Shown here: positions 16,619-25,197 of the stretch, piece after piece
Numbering within the stretch: position 1 is the first letter of the stretch
Layout: the number at the start of each line of letters is the position of its first letter
Source of the DNA: Shewanella denitrificans OS217
GTDB taxonomy: Bacteria; Pseudomonadota; Gammaproteobacteria; Enterobacterales; Shewanellaceae
NCBI RefSeq assembly: GCF_000013765.1
Contig: NC_007954.1
Coordinates: 3,100,001 to 3,164,000 of the forward strand
Direction: 5' to 3'
DNA: 64,000 nucleotides
Notes under the pieces: model-generated
What the model saw: only the letters and a program-made list of their open reading frames with translations
Told to the model about the DNA's origin: nothing
Database searches by the model: none
Position numbers and translations under genes: made by a program

Positions 16619-19219
16619 TTAATTACATTGAATAGTGTGTGCTTGATGGTTTGCTTGAATAAGGACATCGCTAAAGCTCAGCTGAACCTTAGCATCTGTC
16701 GCAAGATAAAAAGGCGATACCATCTTGCCAAAGTCCATCGATTCTTGCACAAAGCAATTCAGTGCCACACTGACATTGTTCCATTCACCTACGGTCACTT
16801 GTTTACTAATGTCATACTGTGCACGGCAGTCGCCTTCACAAGCCATACCCAGCCACAAAGGTTGATTTAATGCACTGTCAACTTTAATACTGAGCGACAA
16901 AGCCGAATCAGCATCACTGTAGGCGCGAAAATCTCTTGGGAAATTACTCACTAAACCCACAGTACCCAGTTCAGTCCCATTAAATTGGACTAAACGGGCA
17001 TCTTCTTGTACTTGCCTATCCATAGTGCGGATTTTAAGGGCACTATTCTCAGCGACACTGCTCGACAAAGTCTGCCAATCACCCTTACTGGCTATGTACA
17101 TAGACCAAGGTGATTTCACTGCCCGCTCAAATAAGGCAAGATCTTCTAGGGCTTGGCTGGTTGCCATATTGTCTTCAGGCAATGGCGCTAGCGCTTTCCC
17201 ATCGGTGAGCCCTGACCGATAGGTCAAGCCGTAACCATAGGGGAACAGGGGTTGATAATCAGCGGATGTGCCCTTGTGTTGCGCTAAGGGAAGATTAACC
17301 TGAGTTTGCTGCGGCGTTGCCGGCCATGAAAACGATAACTTACCCACAAAATCATGGGCTAGGCTGCCGTCATTCTCCCTAAACAACACATCCGCAATGC
17401 CTTGACCTTCACTGCCTGGCAGCCAGGCAGCAACAAAGGCATCCGATTGATTAATCTCAGGATTGACCCACATAGGCCGGCCACTGATAAACACGGACAC
17501 CACAGGAATACCTTGGGCTTTAAGCTTTTTCAGTAACGCCAAGTCACGCTTGTCCCCCCGTTGGTATTCTAAGTTATCAATATCACCATTGCCTTCGGCG
17601 TAAGGCTCTTCACCAAACACCACGATCGCCACATCAGGCTTTTGCTCTGGGCTGAATTCTCCCCTAGGGCTGAGTATTGCCTCGCCGCCACCTTGGGCTA
17701 GGCGCTGCTCAATGCCAGCATAAATGGAGCTGGCGCCAGGGAAATCACTATTTTGATTATCAGTCCCCTGCCAAGTAATAGTCCAGCCACCGGATTGCTT
17801 ACCGATATTGTCGGCGGCATCCCCGGCGACCAGTACCTTGATGTTAGGATTTAGCGGCAATAATGATTGGTTGTTTTTAAGCAAGACCAAGGATTCCCGC
17901 ACCGCTTGGCGGGCGATATCTCTGTGACTCGGGTGACCGATTAATTGGGTGTCTGCGGATAACGGCCTATTGGCAGGACTCGGTTTATCGAACAAACCAG
18001 CACGCAATTTAACTCGTAAAATACGCCTTACCGCATCGTCTATTCGCGCCTGACTGATTTCACCGTTTTCCACTTGGGCTAAGGTGTTTTCATACAAGGG
18101 TTTCCATGCCGCTGTGGGCACCATAAAGATGTCTAAGCCCGCATTAACGGCTTGAGCGCATGACTCGTTTGTACAGCCAGCCACTTGGCCGTGGCCATTC
18201 CAATCCCCCACCACAAAACCATCGAAGCCTAATTTGCCTTTTAATACCTCAGTTAACAGGTAGGGATTGCCATGGTTTTTTACTCCATGCCAGCTATTAA
18301 ATGAAGCCATTACGCTTTGAGCGCCGGCGTTGAGGCCGCCCACATAGCCTTGAGCATGAATGTCATACAAGTCTTGCTCACTGGCCAAGTTATCTCCCTG
18401 ATCTACGCCTTTTTCAGTGCCGCCATCGCCTAAAAAGTGTTTAACCGTTGAAATCACGTGTTGATCAGATAAAAAGTCACCCTTAACAGCCCCCTGTAGC
18501 CCCTCAACGATGGCGTATGCATAGGCTTTTACAATTTGTGGGTCTTCCGAATAGCCTTCGTAGGTTCTGCCCCAGCGATCATCACGAACCACGGCAACCG
18601 TAGGGGCAAACACCCAATCTATGCCTGTCACCATGACTTCTTTAGCGGTAATGGCAGCAATTTTCTCGATTAACTTAGGGTTATTCGCCGCCCCTAACCC
18701 TATGTTGTGCGGGAACAAGGTGGCGCCAATGACATTATTATGGCCGTGCACCGCATCGGTTCCCCACATGGTTGGGATAGTGCTGCCATCTAGGCTGTCA
18801 TCCACCGACGCTTGATAGAAAGCTTCTGCCAATGCAACCCAATTCGCTGGCGTGGCATGTTTATCGTTATTGGGATAAGCACCGCCGCCATTGAGGTATG
18901 AGCCAAAGCCATATTTGCGCATGTCTTCAACCGTTATATCGCGAATTTCTGGTTGGATCATTTGCGCCACTTTTTGCCCTAAGGTCATGGGGGCAAGCAG
19001 TGCCTCTATCTTGGCTTCTAACTGCGGATCTTTCCCTATGGCAGGCACAAGTTCAGGCCAAATAGCCAAAGAATTGGCCGCCTTTTGCGGTGCTTCAGCC
19101 GCATCCTTAGCTGAACTTACTTGCTGACTGTCACCACAAGCGCTAAGCGCTAGCATGACCCCTAAGGCAAGTAGGCTCCCGGTAAGCGGCCCTGTATTTT
19201 GTCTGTTAATTAATGTCAT
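16619..19219 (-). CDS. GH3 beta-glucosidase/glucan hydrolase lipoprotein (ExoP-like)
   Basis: 866 residues with lipobox LSAC (Cys about 28). The GH3 N-terminal barrel begins near residue 70 (APMTLGQKVAQMIQPEI) and carries KHFLGDGGTEKGVDQGD; the nucleophile is Asp339 in FVVGDWNGH. The C-terminal alpha/beta domain includes LLPLNPNIKVLVAGDAADN and EEPYAEGNGDIDNL. After about 690 a beta-sandwich ExoP-type module follows, with C..C cysteines as in the GH16 module. ExoP-type enzymes remove glucose from beta-1,3/1,4-glucans. The transporter stop is three bases upstream of this start, so both share an mRNA. Confidence 0.9.
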   Translation of the reverse strand: MTLINRQNTGPLTGSLLALGVMLALSACGDSQQVSSAKDAAEAPQKAANSLAIWPELVPAIGKDPQLEAKIEALLAPMTLGQKVAQMIQPEIRDITVEDMRKYGFGSYLNGGGAYPNNDKHATPANWVALAEAFYQASVDDSLDGSTIPTMWGTDAVHGHNNVIGATLFPHNIGLGAANNPKLIEKIAAITAKEVMVTGIDWVFAPTVAVVRDDRWGRTYEGYSEDPQIVKAYAYAIVEGLQGAVKGDFLSDQHVISTVKHFLGDGGTEKGVDQGDNLASEQDLYDIHAQGYVGGLNAGAQSVMASFNSWHGVKNHGNPYLLTEVLKGKLGFDGFVVGDWNGHGQVAGCTNESCAQAVNAGLDIFMVPTAAWKPLYENTLAQVENGEISQARIDDAVRRILRVKLRAGLFDKPSPANRPLSADTQLIGHPSHRDIARQAVRESLVLLKNNQSLLPLNPNIKVLVAGDAADNIGKQSGGWTITWQGTDNQNSDFPGASSIYAGIEQRLAQGGGEAILSPRGEFSPEQKPDVAIVVFGEEPYAEGNGDIDNLEYQRGDKRDLALLKKLKAQGIPVVSVFISGRPMWVNPEINQSDAFVAAWLPGSEGQGIADVLFRENDGSLAHDFVGKLSFSWPATPQQTQVNLPLAQHKGTSADYQPLFPYGYGLTYRSGLTDGKALAPLPEDNMATSQALEDLALFERAVKSPWSMYIASKGDWQTLSSSVAENSALKIRTMDRQVQEDARLVQFNGTELGTVGLVSNFPRDFRAYSDADSALSLSIKVDSALNQPLWLGMACEGDCRAQYDISKQVTVGEWNNVSVALNCFVQESMDFGKMVSPFYLATDAKVQLSFSDVLIQANHQAHTIQCN

Positions 19220-19222
19220 AGG

Positions 19223-20530
19223 TTATGCCTTTTCTGCAGATACTGGACGCTTTGCATCGCAGCCAATCAAGCCGTAATACACAATAAATACGTAGCATAG
19301 TAGCGGCACTATGAAAGCGAGTTGAATGCCAAAACTGTCCGCCAGTATGCCTTGAAGTAAGGGCAATACCGCGCCCCCCACTATGGCCAAGCACAAGATG
19401 CCAGAGCCTTGGCTGGTGTGCTGCTGCAAATCTTGTAACGCTAAGCTGAAAATCGTTGGGAACATAATGGAATTGCATAATCCCACCAGTAATAATGCCC
19501 ACATGGCAAGGGTGCCGACATTCAGCATGGCCGCGGTCACCAACACGCAGGCACACACAGCATTAAAGGCGAGCACTTTACCGGCTTTAATTTTTTGCAT
19601 CACGGCGGCGCCAATAAAGCGCCCCACCATGGCACCACCAAAATAGTAAGCTATGTAGTTCGCGGCCTGAGATTCAGAGATGCCGCCAATGTCCTCTTGG
19701 GTTAAAAAGCTAATTAAAAAGCTGCCTATGCCCACTTCTGCGCCCACGTAAACAAAAATACCCACAGCGCCCAATATCAAGTGTGGATAGTGCCACGCAC
19801 TGCCGGCTATCCCTGAGCGGCTATCCAAGGATTTTTTACCCAGTAAGGGCAGCTTCAGTAACATAAAAATCAGCGCTAACGCGAATAACGCCCCCGCTAA
19901 GATTAAATAGGGCATTTGCACCGCGCTGGCTTGTTGCTCAACCGACAATTGGCCTATGACCTTACCGACTTCTGTGATCTTCTCGTCGTGCTCAACGGTC
20001 GACAAAATTAACCAGCCACCAAAAAATGGCGCAACCGTCGTCCCCAGAGAATTAAAGGCCTGAGTTAAGGTTAAACGAGACGATGCGGTTTCAGCAGGCC
20101 CTAATACGCTCACATAAGGATTGGCCGAGACTTGCAAAATAGTAATGCCCGATGCCAACACAAAAAAAGCAAACAAAAACATATTGTAAGAGCCGTAGCT
20201 CGCCGAAGGATAAAAGAGTAAACAACCAACACAGGCAATGGCTAATCCTGTAATTATGCCTTTTTGATAACCGATTTTCCCGACTAACACTCCAGCTGGA
20301 ATAGACACAATAAAATAGGCCCCAAAAAAACAAAACTGCACCAACATGGCTTGGGCGTAACTGAGCTCAAACATGTTTTTTAAATAAGGGATCAAAATAT
20401 CGTTAAGGCAGGTAAGGAATCCCCACATAAAAAATAGCGAGGTTAACGCCACTAACGCAAAGCGAAAGTTGCCCTGCTGATGAGTTGAATTAACCTGAGT
20501 TAATTCTGATTGAAGCTCTGATGTCGCCAT
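19223..20530 (-). CDS. MFS sugar permease, FucP/GluP family
   Basis: 435 residues, twelve predicted membrane segments. The N-terminal ALTSLFFMWGFLTCLNDILIPYLK is the diagnostic FucP/glucose-galactose transporter signature, and SANPYVSVLGP with a RLTLTQAFNSLGT stretch follows near 140. This family imports glucose, galactose, fucose or N-acetylglucosamine with protons or sodium; here glucose is most likely given the glucanases. It heads the operon MFS-GH3-GH16-(mak), transcribed away from GH1. The operator at 20710-20723 is in its promoter region. Confidence 0.88.
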   Translation of the reverse strand: MATSELQSELTQVNSTHQQGNFRFALVALTSLFFMWGFLTCLNDILIPYLKNMFELSYAQAMLVQFCFFGAYFIVSIPAGVLVGKIGYQKGIITGLAIACVGCLLFYPSASYGSYNMFLFAFFVLASGITILQVSANPYVSVLGPAETASSRLTLTQAFNSLGTTVAPFFGGWLILSTVEHDEKITEVGKVIGQLSVEQQASAVQMPYLILAGALFALALIFMLLKLPLLGKKSLDSRSGIAGSAWHYPHLILGAVGIFVYVGAEVGIGSFLISFLTQEDIGGISESQAANYIAYYFGGAMVGRFIGAAVMQKIKAGKVLAFNAVCACVLVTAAMLNVGTLAMWALLLVGLCNSIMFPTIFSLALQDLQQHTSQGSGILCLAIVGGAVLPLLQGILADSFGIQLAFIVPLLCYVFIVYYGLIGCDAKRPVSAEKA

Positions 20531-20884
20531 GATATGCCCTTATTCTTGTTAATCGTTTTGGGTTGCTGTACCTGGCGTCAGTCAAATCCCCCGCAAATAT
20601 CATCGCTTAGGCTCTCGCCCACACAGGCAAGTCATCGCGGCAATCTGCTATTGGGTAATCATTAGCCAAATCAGTTATTGATCTTTGGATAATTTATCAC
20701 TAACCTCAATGTAAGCGCTTTCATTTTTAACATATCAATAACGCTTGTCAACGATTTTCAAACGCGAAAGCACAATTTCAACTGAGTGACAAACCGCTTG
20801 TTAAGGGGCTACCCCTCGAATGTTAAAAAAGTATATTGCTGATAAATAACTGATAAAAATAATCAACACTAAGCGAATAACCCA
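20531..20884. promoter_or_regulatory. Divergent promoter region of the beta-glucan locus
   Basis: 354 bases between the MFS operon and the GH1 gene. It contains the LacI-type operator at 20710-20723, placed where one repressor could block both directions. The stretch from 20700 on is strongly A+T-rich. No coding sequence is seen. Confidence 0.7.
20710..20723. promoter_or_regulatory. LacI-family operator, divergent promoter
   Basis: TGTAAGCGCTTTCA differs by one base from the perfect palindrome TGTAAGCGCTTACA found upstream of the TonB receptor gene in the same locus. The AAGCGCTT core is the usual half-site pair of LacI/CcpA-like glycan regulators. Confidence 0.75.
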
Positions 20885-22216
20885 ATGAAAATATCCTTAC
20901 CAGCCGATTCAAACATGCATTCAACCTCGTTTATTTATGGGGTGGCGACGGCCTCATTCCAAATCGAGGGTGGAGTCGACTCACGCCTGCCCTGCATCTG
21001 GGATACCTTTTGTGCCACAGAAGGTAACATTCGTGATGCATCCAATGGTGAACACGCCTGTGAGCACTTAAAGTTATGGCGTGAAGATGTCGACCTCATC
21101 GACTCATTAGGGGTCGATGCCTATCGATTATCCATTTCTTGGCCACGGGTGTTGCATAAAGACGGCAGCTTAAACCCTCAGGGCGTTAACTTTTACATCG
21201 ACCTGCTTGATGAGCTCAATCGCCGTGGCATTAAGGCCTTTGTGACCTTATATCACTGGGATTTGCCCCAGCATATTGAAGATAATGGCGGTTGGTTAAA
21301 TCGTGACACTGCGTATTTATTTGCCGATTACGCCGACAAAATAAGCCAGGCATTTGGCGACCGAGTTTATTCCTATGCCACCTTTAATGAGCCCTTTTGC
21401 AGTTCATACTTAGGCTATGAAATTGGTATTCATGCCCCTGGATTGGCTAAAAAATCCTACGGCCGACAATCGGCCCACCATTTATTACTGGCTCACGGCT
21501 TAGCCATGAAGGTGCTGCAAAAAAACAGCCCCAATAGCCAAAATGGTATCGTGCTCAATTTTACTCCTTGTTATAGCGCCACAGATGCCGCCGCAGATAT
21601 CCGCGCCGCCAAGCAAGCCGATGAGTATTTCAATCAATGGTACATTAAGCCGTTGTTTGACCGTTGTTACCCCGATATTATCGAGGATTTGGCCAGTGAA
21701 GACTTGCCAAGCATTGAAGAGGGAGATTTTGATATCATCGCCCAGCCGCTGGATTTCTTAGGGATTAACTTCTATACCCGCGCAGTCTATAAAGCCGATG
21801 AAAAAACAGGATTTAGCCAAGTCGACATGCAAAATGTGCCTAAAACCCAGATGGGCTGGGAGATTTACCCCCAAGCCTTTACCGATTTATTGACTTCTCT
21901 CAATGCACTATATCCACTGCCTCCTGTCTACATCACAGAGAATGGCGCGGCGATGGACGATAAACTGCAAAACGGTAACGTGGATGATCAAGACAGACTG
22001 CAATACTATAATGCTCACTTGAATGCCGTGAATAATGCCATCGAACAAGGGGTGAATGTGATTGGCTACTTTGCCTGGAGTTTAATGGATAATTTTGAAT
22101 GGGCTGAAGGCTATTTAAAACGTTTCGGGATTGTCTATGTTGATTATCAAACCCAGCAGCGAACCCTAAAAGCCAGTGCCCACGGCTACCGTGACTTTAT
22201 ACAAGCAAGAAAATGA
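20885..22216 (+). CDS. bglA: GH1 beta-glucosidase
   Basis: 443 residues, standard for GH1. The catalytic acid/base is Glu169 in ATFNEPF and the nucleophile Glu352 in YITENGA; FIYGVATASFQIEGG near the N-terminus is the family's first signature, and YFAWSLMDNFEWAEGYLKRFG the last. No signal peptide is seen, so it is cytoplasmic and splits cellobiose- or laminaribiose-type sugars after uptake. The start could be the first ATG or MHSTSF ten codons later, as no strong ribosome site precedes the first. The GPH transporter follows after 90 bases. Confidence 0.92.
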   Translation: MKISLPADSNMHSTSFIYGVATASFQIEGGVDSRLPCIWDTFCATEGNIRDASNGEHACEHLKLWREDVDLIDSLGVDAYRLSISWPRVLHKDGSLNPQGVNFYIDLLDELNRRGIKAFVTLYHWDLPQHIEDNGGWLNRDTAYLFADYADKISQAFGDRVYSYATFNEPFCSSYLGYEIGIHAPGLAKKSYGRQSAHHLLLAHGLAMKVLQKNSPNSQNGIVLNFTPCYSATDAAADIRAAKQADEYFNQWYIKPLFDRCYPDIIEDLASEDLPSIEEGDFDIIAQPLDFLGINFYTRAVYKADEKTGFSQVDMQNVPKTQMGWEIYPQAFTDLLTSLNALYPLPPVYITENGAAMDDKLQNGNVDDQDRLQYYNAHLNAVNNAIEQGVNVIGYFAWSLMDNFEWAEGYLKRFGIVYVDYQTQQRTLKASAHGYRDFIQARK

Positions 22217-22306
22217 ACGCCTCAGCGGCATTAAGTCGGGCGATAAGCGGCTTCATGCGATGCAAACCGTCGCATAATTTAAACAATAATAATCATTGAG
22301 GCAGCC

Positions 22307-23635
22307 ATGATAAGTATCAGAGAGAAAATAGCCTACGGACTCGGGGACACGGCCAGTAACATAGTGTTCCAAACCGTGATGCTATTTTTAACTTTTTTTT
22401 ATACCGATATTTTCGGCATTTCACCGGCATTTGTCGGCACCATGTTTCTAGCCGTGCGTTTAATCGATGCCGTTACCGATCCCTTAATGGGCGCATTAGC
22501 CGACAGGACAAATACGCGCTGGGGTAAATTTCGCCCCTACCTGTTATGGTTTGCCCTGCCCTTCGGCTGTATCAGTGTCTTAGCCTTTACCACCCCAGAG
22601 TTATCTGAAGACGGAAAAATGATTTACGCTTTCGTCACCTATACCGCACTAATGATGGTCTATACCGCAATTAACATTCCTTACTGCGCATTAGGCGGGG
22701 TGCTGACCGCGGATCCACAGGAGCGGGTATCGGTGCAATCCTACCGCTTCGTATTTGCTATGCTGGGCGGCTTATTAGTCTCAGGGTTAACCTTACCCTT
22801 AGTGGATTTTTTAGGGCAAGGCGATGAGGCTAAGGGCTATCAACTGACCATAGCGGCCATGAGCATATTAGGTGTGGCTATGTTTTTAGCCTGTTTTTGG
22901 GGCACCAAAGAGCGCTTACATCCCCCAATTAACCAAGCCTCCAGCTTTAAAAAAGACTTCATCGACATGCTCAACAATGACCAATGGCGAGTGCTGGCCA
23001 TTGCCGCCGTGTGTTTATTGTCTGGCATGGTGTTACGCACAAGCCTTGCCATTTACTACGTTAAATATTTCCTCAACATGCCCGACTCCATCACACTCTT
23101 CATCACCTTAGGCATGATAGGCAACATCTTCGGCTGCATGCTAGCCGAGCCATTAGCAAAGCGTTTTTGCAAAGTTAAAGCCTACATCAGCTTGCAGCTG
23201 CTGGCCGCTGCAATCTGCATCATGAGTTACTTTGTGCCGAGCGACCAAGTGGTGCTGGCCTTTGGCATGTTTGTGATATGGGGTTTCACCTTCAACATGG
23301 CGACCCCCCTGTTATGGGCAAAAATGGCGGATGTGGTCGATTACGGTCAATATAAAAACGGCGTGCGTATTACCGGGATGATTTACTCATCGGTGATTTT
23401 CTTTATCAAACTCGGGGTGGCCATCGGCGGCGCAGCAGCGGGTTGGTTACTCGCAGGCTATGGCTATCAAGCAGGCGCAGTGCAGACCCTCGATACCCAA
23501 GAAGGTATTTTATTGTCCTTTACCCTATACCCTGCCATAGGCTCGATAGTGGTGGCCTTGGTGATGCGTTGGTACAGCTTAGACAATCAAAAAGTGCAGC
23601 AAATCCATTTAGAATTAAATAGAGAAGCAAAATAA
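22307..23635 (+). CDS. GPH-family sugar:cation symporter (MelB-like)
   Basis: 442 residues, twelve membrane segments, with GAGGCAG before the ATG. EKIAYGLGDTASNIVFQ and RLIDAVTDPLMGALADRTNTRWGKFRPYLLW are the glycoside-pentoside-hexuronide family signatures with the cation-site aspartates. It should import oligosaccharides such as laminaribiose or cellobiose for the GH1 enzyme just upstream. A hairpin (23645-23671) lies after it and before the regulator gene. Confidence 0.9.
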   Translation: MISIREKIAYGLGDTASNIVFQTVMLFLTFFYTDIFGISPAFVGTMFLAVRLIDAVTDPLMGALADRTNTRWGKFRPYLLWFALPFGCISVLAFTTPELSEDGKMIYAFVTYTALMMVYTAINIPYCALGGVLTADPQERVSVQSYRFVFAMLGGLLVSGLTLPLVDFLGQGDEAKGYQLTIAAMSILGVAMFLACFWGTKERLHPPINQASSFKKDFIDMLNNDQWRVLAIAAVCLLSGMVLRTSLAIYYVKYFLNMPDSITLFITLGMIGNIFGCMLAEPLAKRFCKVKAYISLQLLAAAICIMSYFVPSDQVVLAFGMFVIWGFTFNMATPLLWAKMADVVDYGQYKNGVRITGMIYSSVIFFIKLGVAIGGAAAGWLLAGYGYQAGAVQTLDTQEGILLSFTLYPAIGSIVVALVMRWYSLDNQKVQQIHLELNREAK

Positions 23636-23644
23636 AAGCGTGTT

Positions 23645-23671
23645 AATCTTGGGGTTATCGGCTCCAAGATT
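23645..23671 (+). terminator. Stem-loop after the GPH transporter
   Basis: AATCTTGG (23645-23652) pairs with CCAAGATT (23664-23671) in the 53-base gap before the regulator gene. No T-run follows, so it may only partly separate transporter and regulator expression. Confidence 0.45.
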
Positions 23672-23688
23672 GGCATAAAAACAATTAT

Positions 23689-24717
23689 ATGGCGACAATT
23701 TACGACGTATCTATCATGGCTGGAGTATCGCTGGCGACCGTTTCTCGAGTGATGAATAACAACACTAAGGTCAGTGATAAAACCAAGCAAAAAGTACTGG
23801 ATGCAATGCAAGCATTAGGCTATCGACCTAATACCATTGCCCAGTCATTGGCCTCGAACCGTTCAAACAGCGTCGGGGTGTTAGTGTCCCAGCTTGATGG
23901 TCCCTTCTATGGTCCCATGATGACTGAAATTGAAACCGCCCTTCGCAGTGCCAATAAACACGTGATCATCGCCTCAGGCCACAGCGACGAGAAGCAAGAA
24001 AAAGAAGGGGTCGAGTTTTTAATGAGTCGCGGCTGTGACGCATTGATTTTGGACGTTGAAGCCGTCTCGGATCAGTATCTGATTGAGCTGAGTCAAGGTT
24101 CAACCCCTGTGGTATTTATTAACCGTTATATCGACGCCATAAAAGAGCGTTGTGTCTATCTAGAAAATGAAATGGGCGGCTACTTGGCCACTCAACACAT
24201 TTTGTCATTAGGGCATAAAGCCCTTGCCTATATTTCAGGCCCCTTGTTCAAACTCGATGCCAGAGATCGCCTTCAAGGCCATAAGCGCGCCTTAGCAGAA
24301 TTTAATATTGCATTTGATCCTGAGCTTTGCGTTGAAAGTAACTTCCGTGAATTTGGCGGCAGTGACGCCATGGAGCATTTGTTGTCCCTCAATAAACCCA
24401 TTACTGCTGTGGTCTGCGCTAACGATCAAATGGCCTCTGGCGCTATTTCCGTTTGTTTAGCCCGGGGCTTACGGGTACCCGATGATATTTCTTTTATCGG
24501 CTACGACAATATCCCCTTTCCACAGTACATTTCACCTAAGTTATCCACTGTCAGTAACCCCATTAACGAGATGGGAAAAATGGCCGCTAGATGGGTGCTG
24601 CAACAGGTCTATAACGATAAAAATGTCGTTGTTGAAAGCTCATTTCAGCCAGAACTCTTTATTCGAGATTCGTCCCAAGCCCTTGCCCTTTCCAATGTCA
24701 ATGCTAATACCCCCTGA
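23689..24717 (+). CDS. LacI-family transcriptional regulator of the beta-glucan locus
   Basis: 342 residues. The N-terminal HTH reads MATIYDVSIMAGVSLATVSRVM and is followed by the hinge-helix region GYRPNTIAQSLASNRS, the standard LacI layout. A periplasmic-binding-like sensor domain spans about 60-330 with a FIGYDNIPFPQYISPKLSTV segment. It most likely binds the TGTAAGCGCTTACA sites at 20710, 24896 and 25057 and represses the locus until a glucan sugar is bound. It lies between the transporter and TonB receptor genes. Confidence 0.92.
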   Translation: MATIYDVSIMAGVSLATVSRVMNNNTKVSDKTKQKVLDAMQALGYRPNTIAQSLASNRSNSVGVLVSQLDGPFYGPMMTEIETALRSANKHVIIASGHSDEKQEKEGVEFLMSRGCDALILDVEAVSDQYLIELSQGSTPVVFINRYIDAIKERCVYLENEMGGYLATQHILSLGHKALAYISGPLFKLDARDRLQGHKRALAEFNIAFDPELCVESNFREFGGSDAMEHLLSLNKPITAVVCANDQMASGAISVCLARGLRVPDDISFIGYDNIPFPQYISPKLSTVSNPINEMGKMAARWVLQQVYNDKNVVVESSFQPELFIRDSSQALALSNVNANTP

Positions 24718-24895
24718 TAATGGCAAGCCAACACAGGACTTTATAACCTCAAGGGCGATGTCCACAACACAAGAGCCAGGTAAACACCCCACGAGCCATG
24801 CCGCCAACTCATGAATTGAGCATTAAGTTTGCCTCACGCCCTGGGGCTTCATCTGTCAATTAGCCGTTATTTTCGGTTTAAAAGCGCACAACAAA

Positions 24896-24909
24896 AGAAA
24901 GCGCTTACA
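24896..24909. promoter_or_regulatory. LacI-family operator, distal site
   Basis: AGAAAGCGCTTACA shares the AAGCGCTTACA half and core with the perfect operator at 25057 and has a diverged left arm. Confidence 0.6.
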
Positions 24910-25056
24910 TTTACATCAAAAATACCACTGACAATAAAATGCATTAAAAACAACAACTAAAATCTTATGATACATTAATCAAAATTTTTTAGTTAACAAA
25001 TTGTAATGGTTTTGACTTGTTTTGGTTGACTGTGGTCAGTTATTACACTATTTTTA

Positions 25057-25070
25057 TGTAAGCGCTTACA
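25057..25070. promoter_or_regulatory. LacI-family operator, perfect palindrome
   Basis: TGTAAGCGCTTACA is a perfect 14-bp palindrome 127 bases before the TonB receptor start. It is the best operator in the locus and the likely site for the LacI-family regulator encoded just upstream. Confidence 0.8.
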
Positions 25071-25197
25071 TTGCCTGTTTGATAAGACAAGAATTATAAG
25101 TAATGGTTACAGCGTGGATGGATAATAAAAAAAACGACTTGCGCCTAACCCGCAGTTAAATTGAGATAGTAAAATCTAGTCAATGGGGATTTCCTAG

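Larger units (their letters stand above)
24718..25197. promoter_or_regulatory. Upstream region of the TonB receptor gene
   Basis: 480 bases without a gene. It holds two LacI-type operator sites 161 bases apart (24896-24909 and 25057-25070), suitable for a repression loop, and a strongly A+T-rich tract at 24930-25050 where the promoter should lie. No terminator for the regulator was recognised. Confidence 0.65.
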
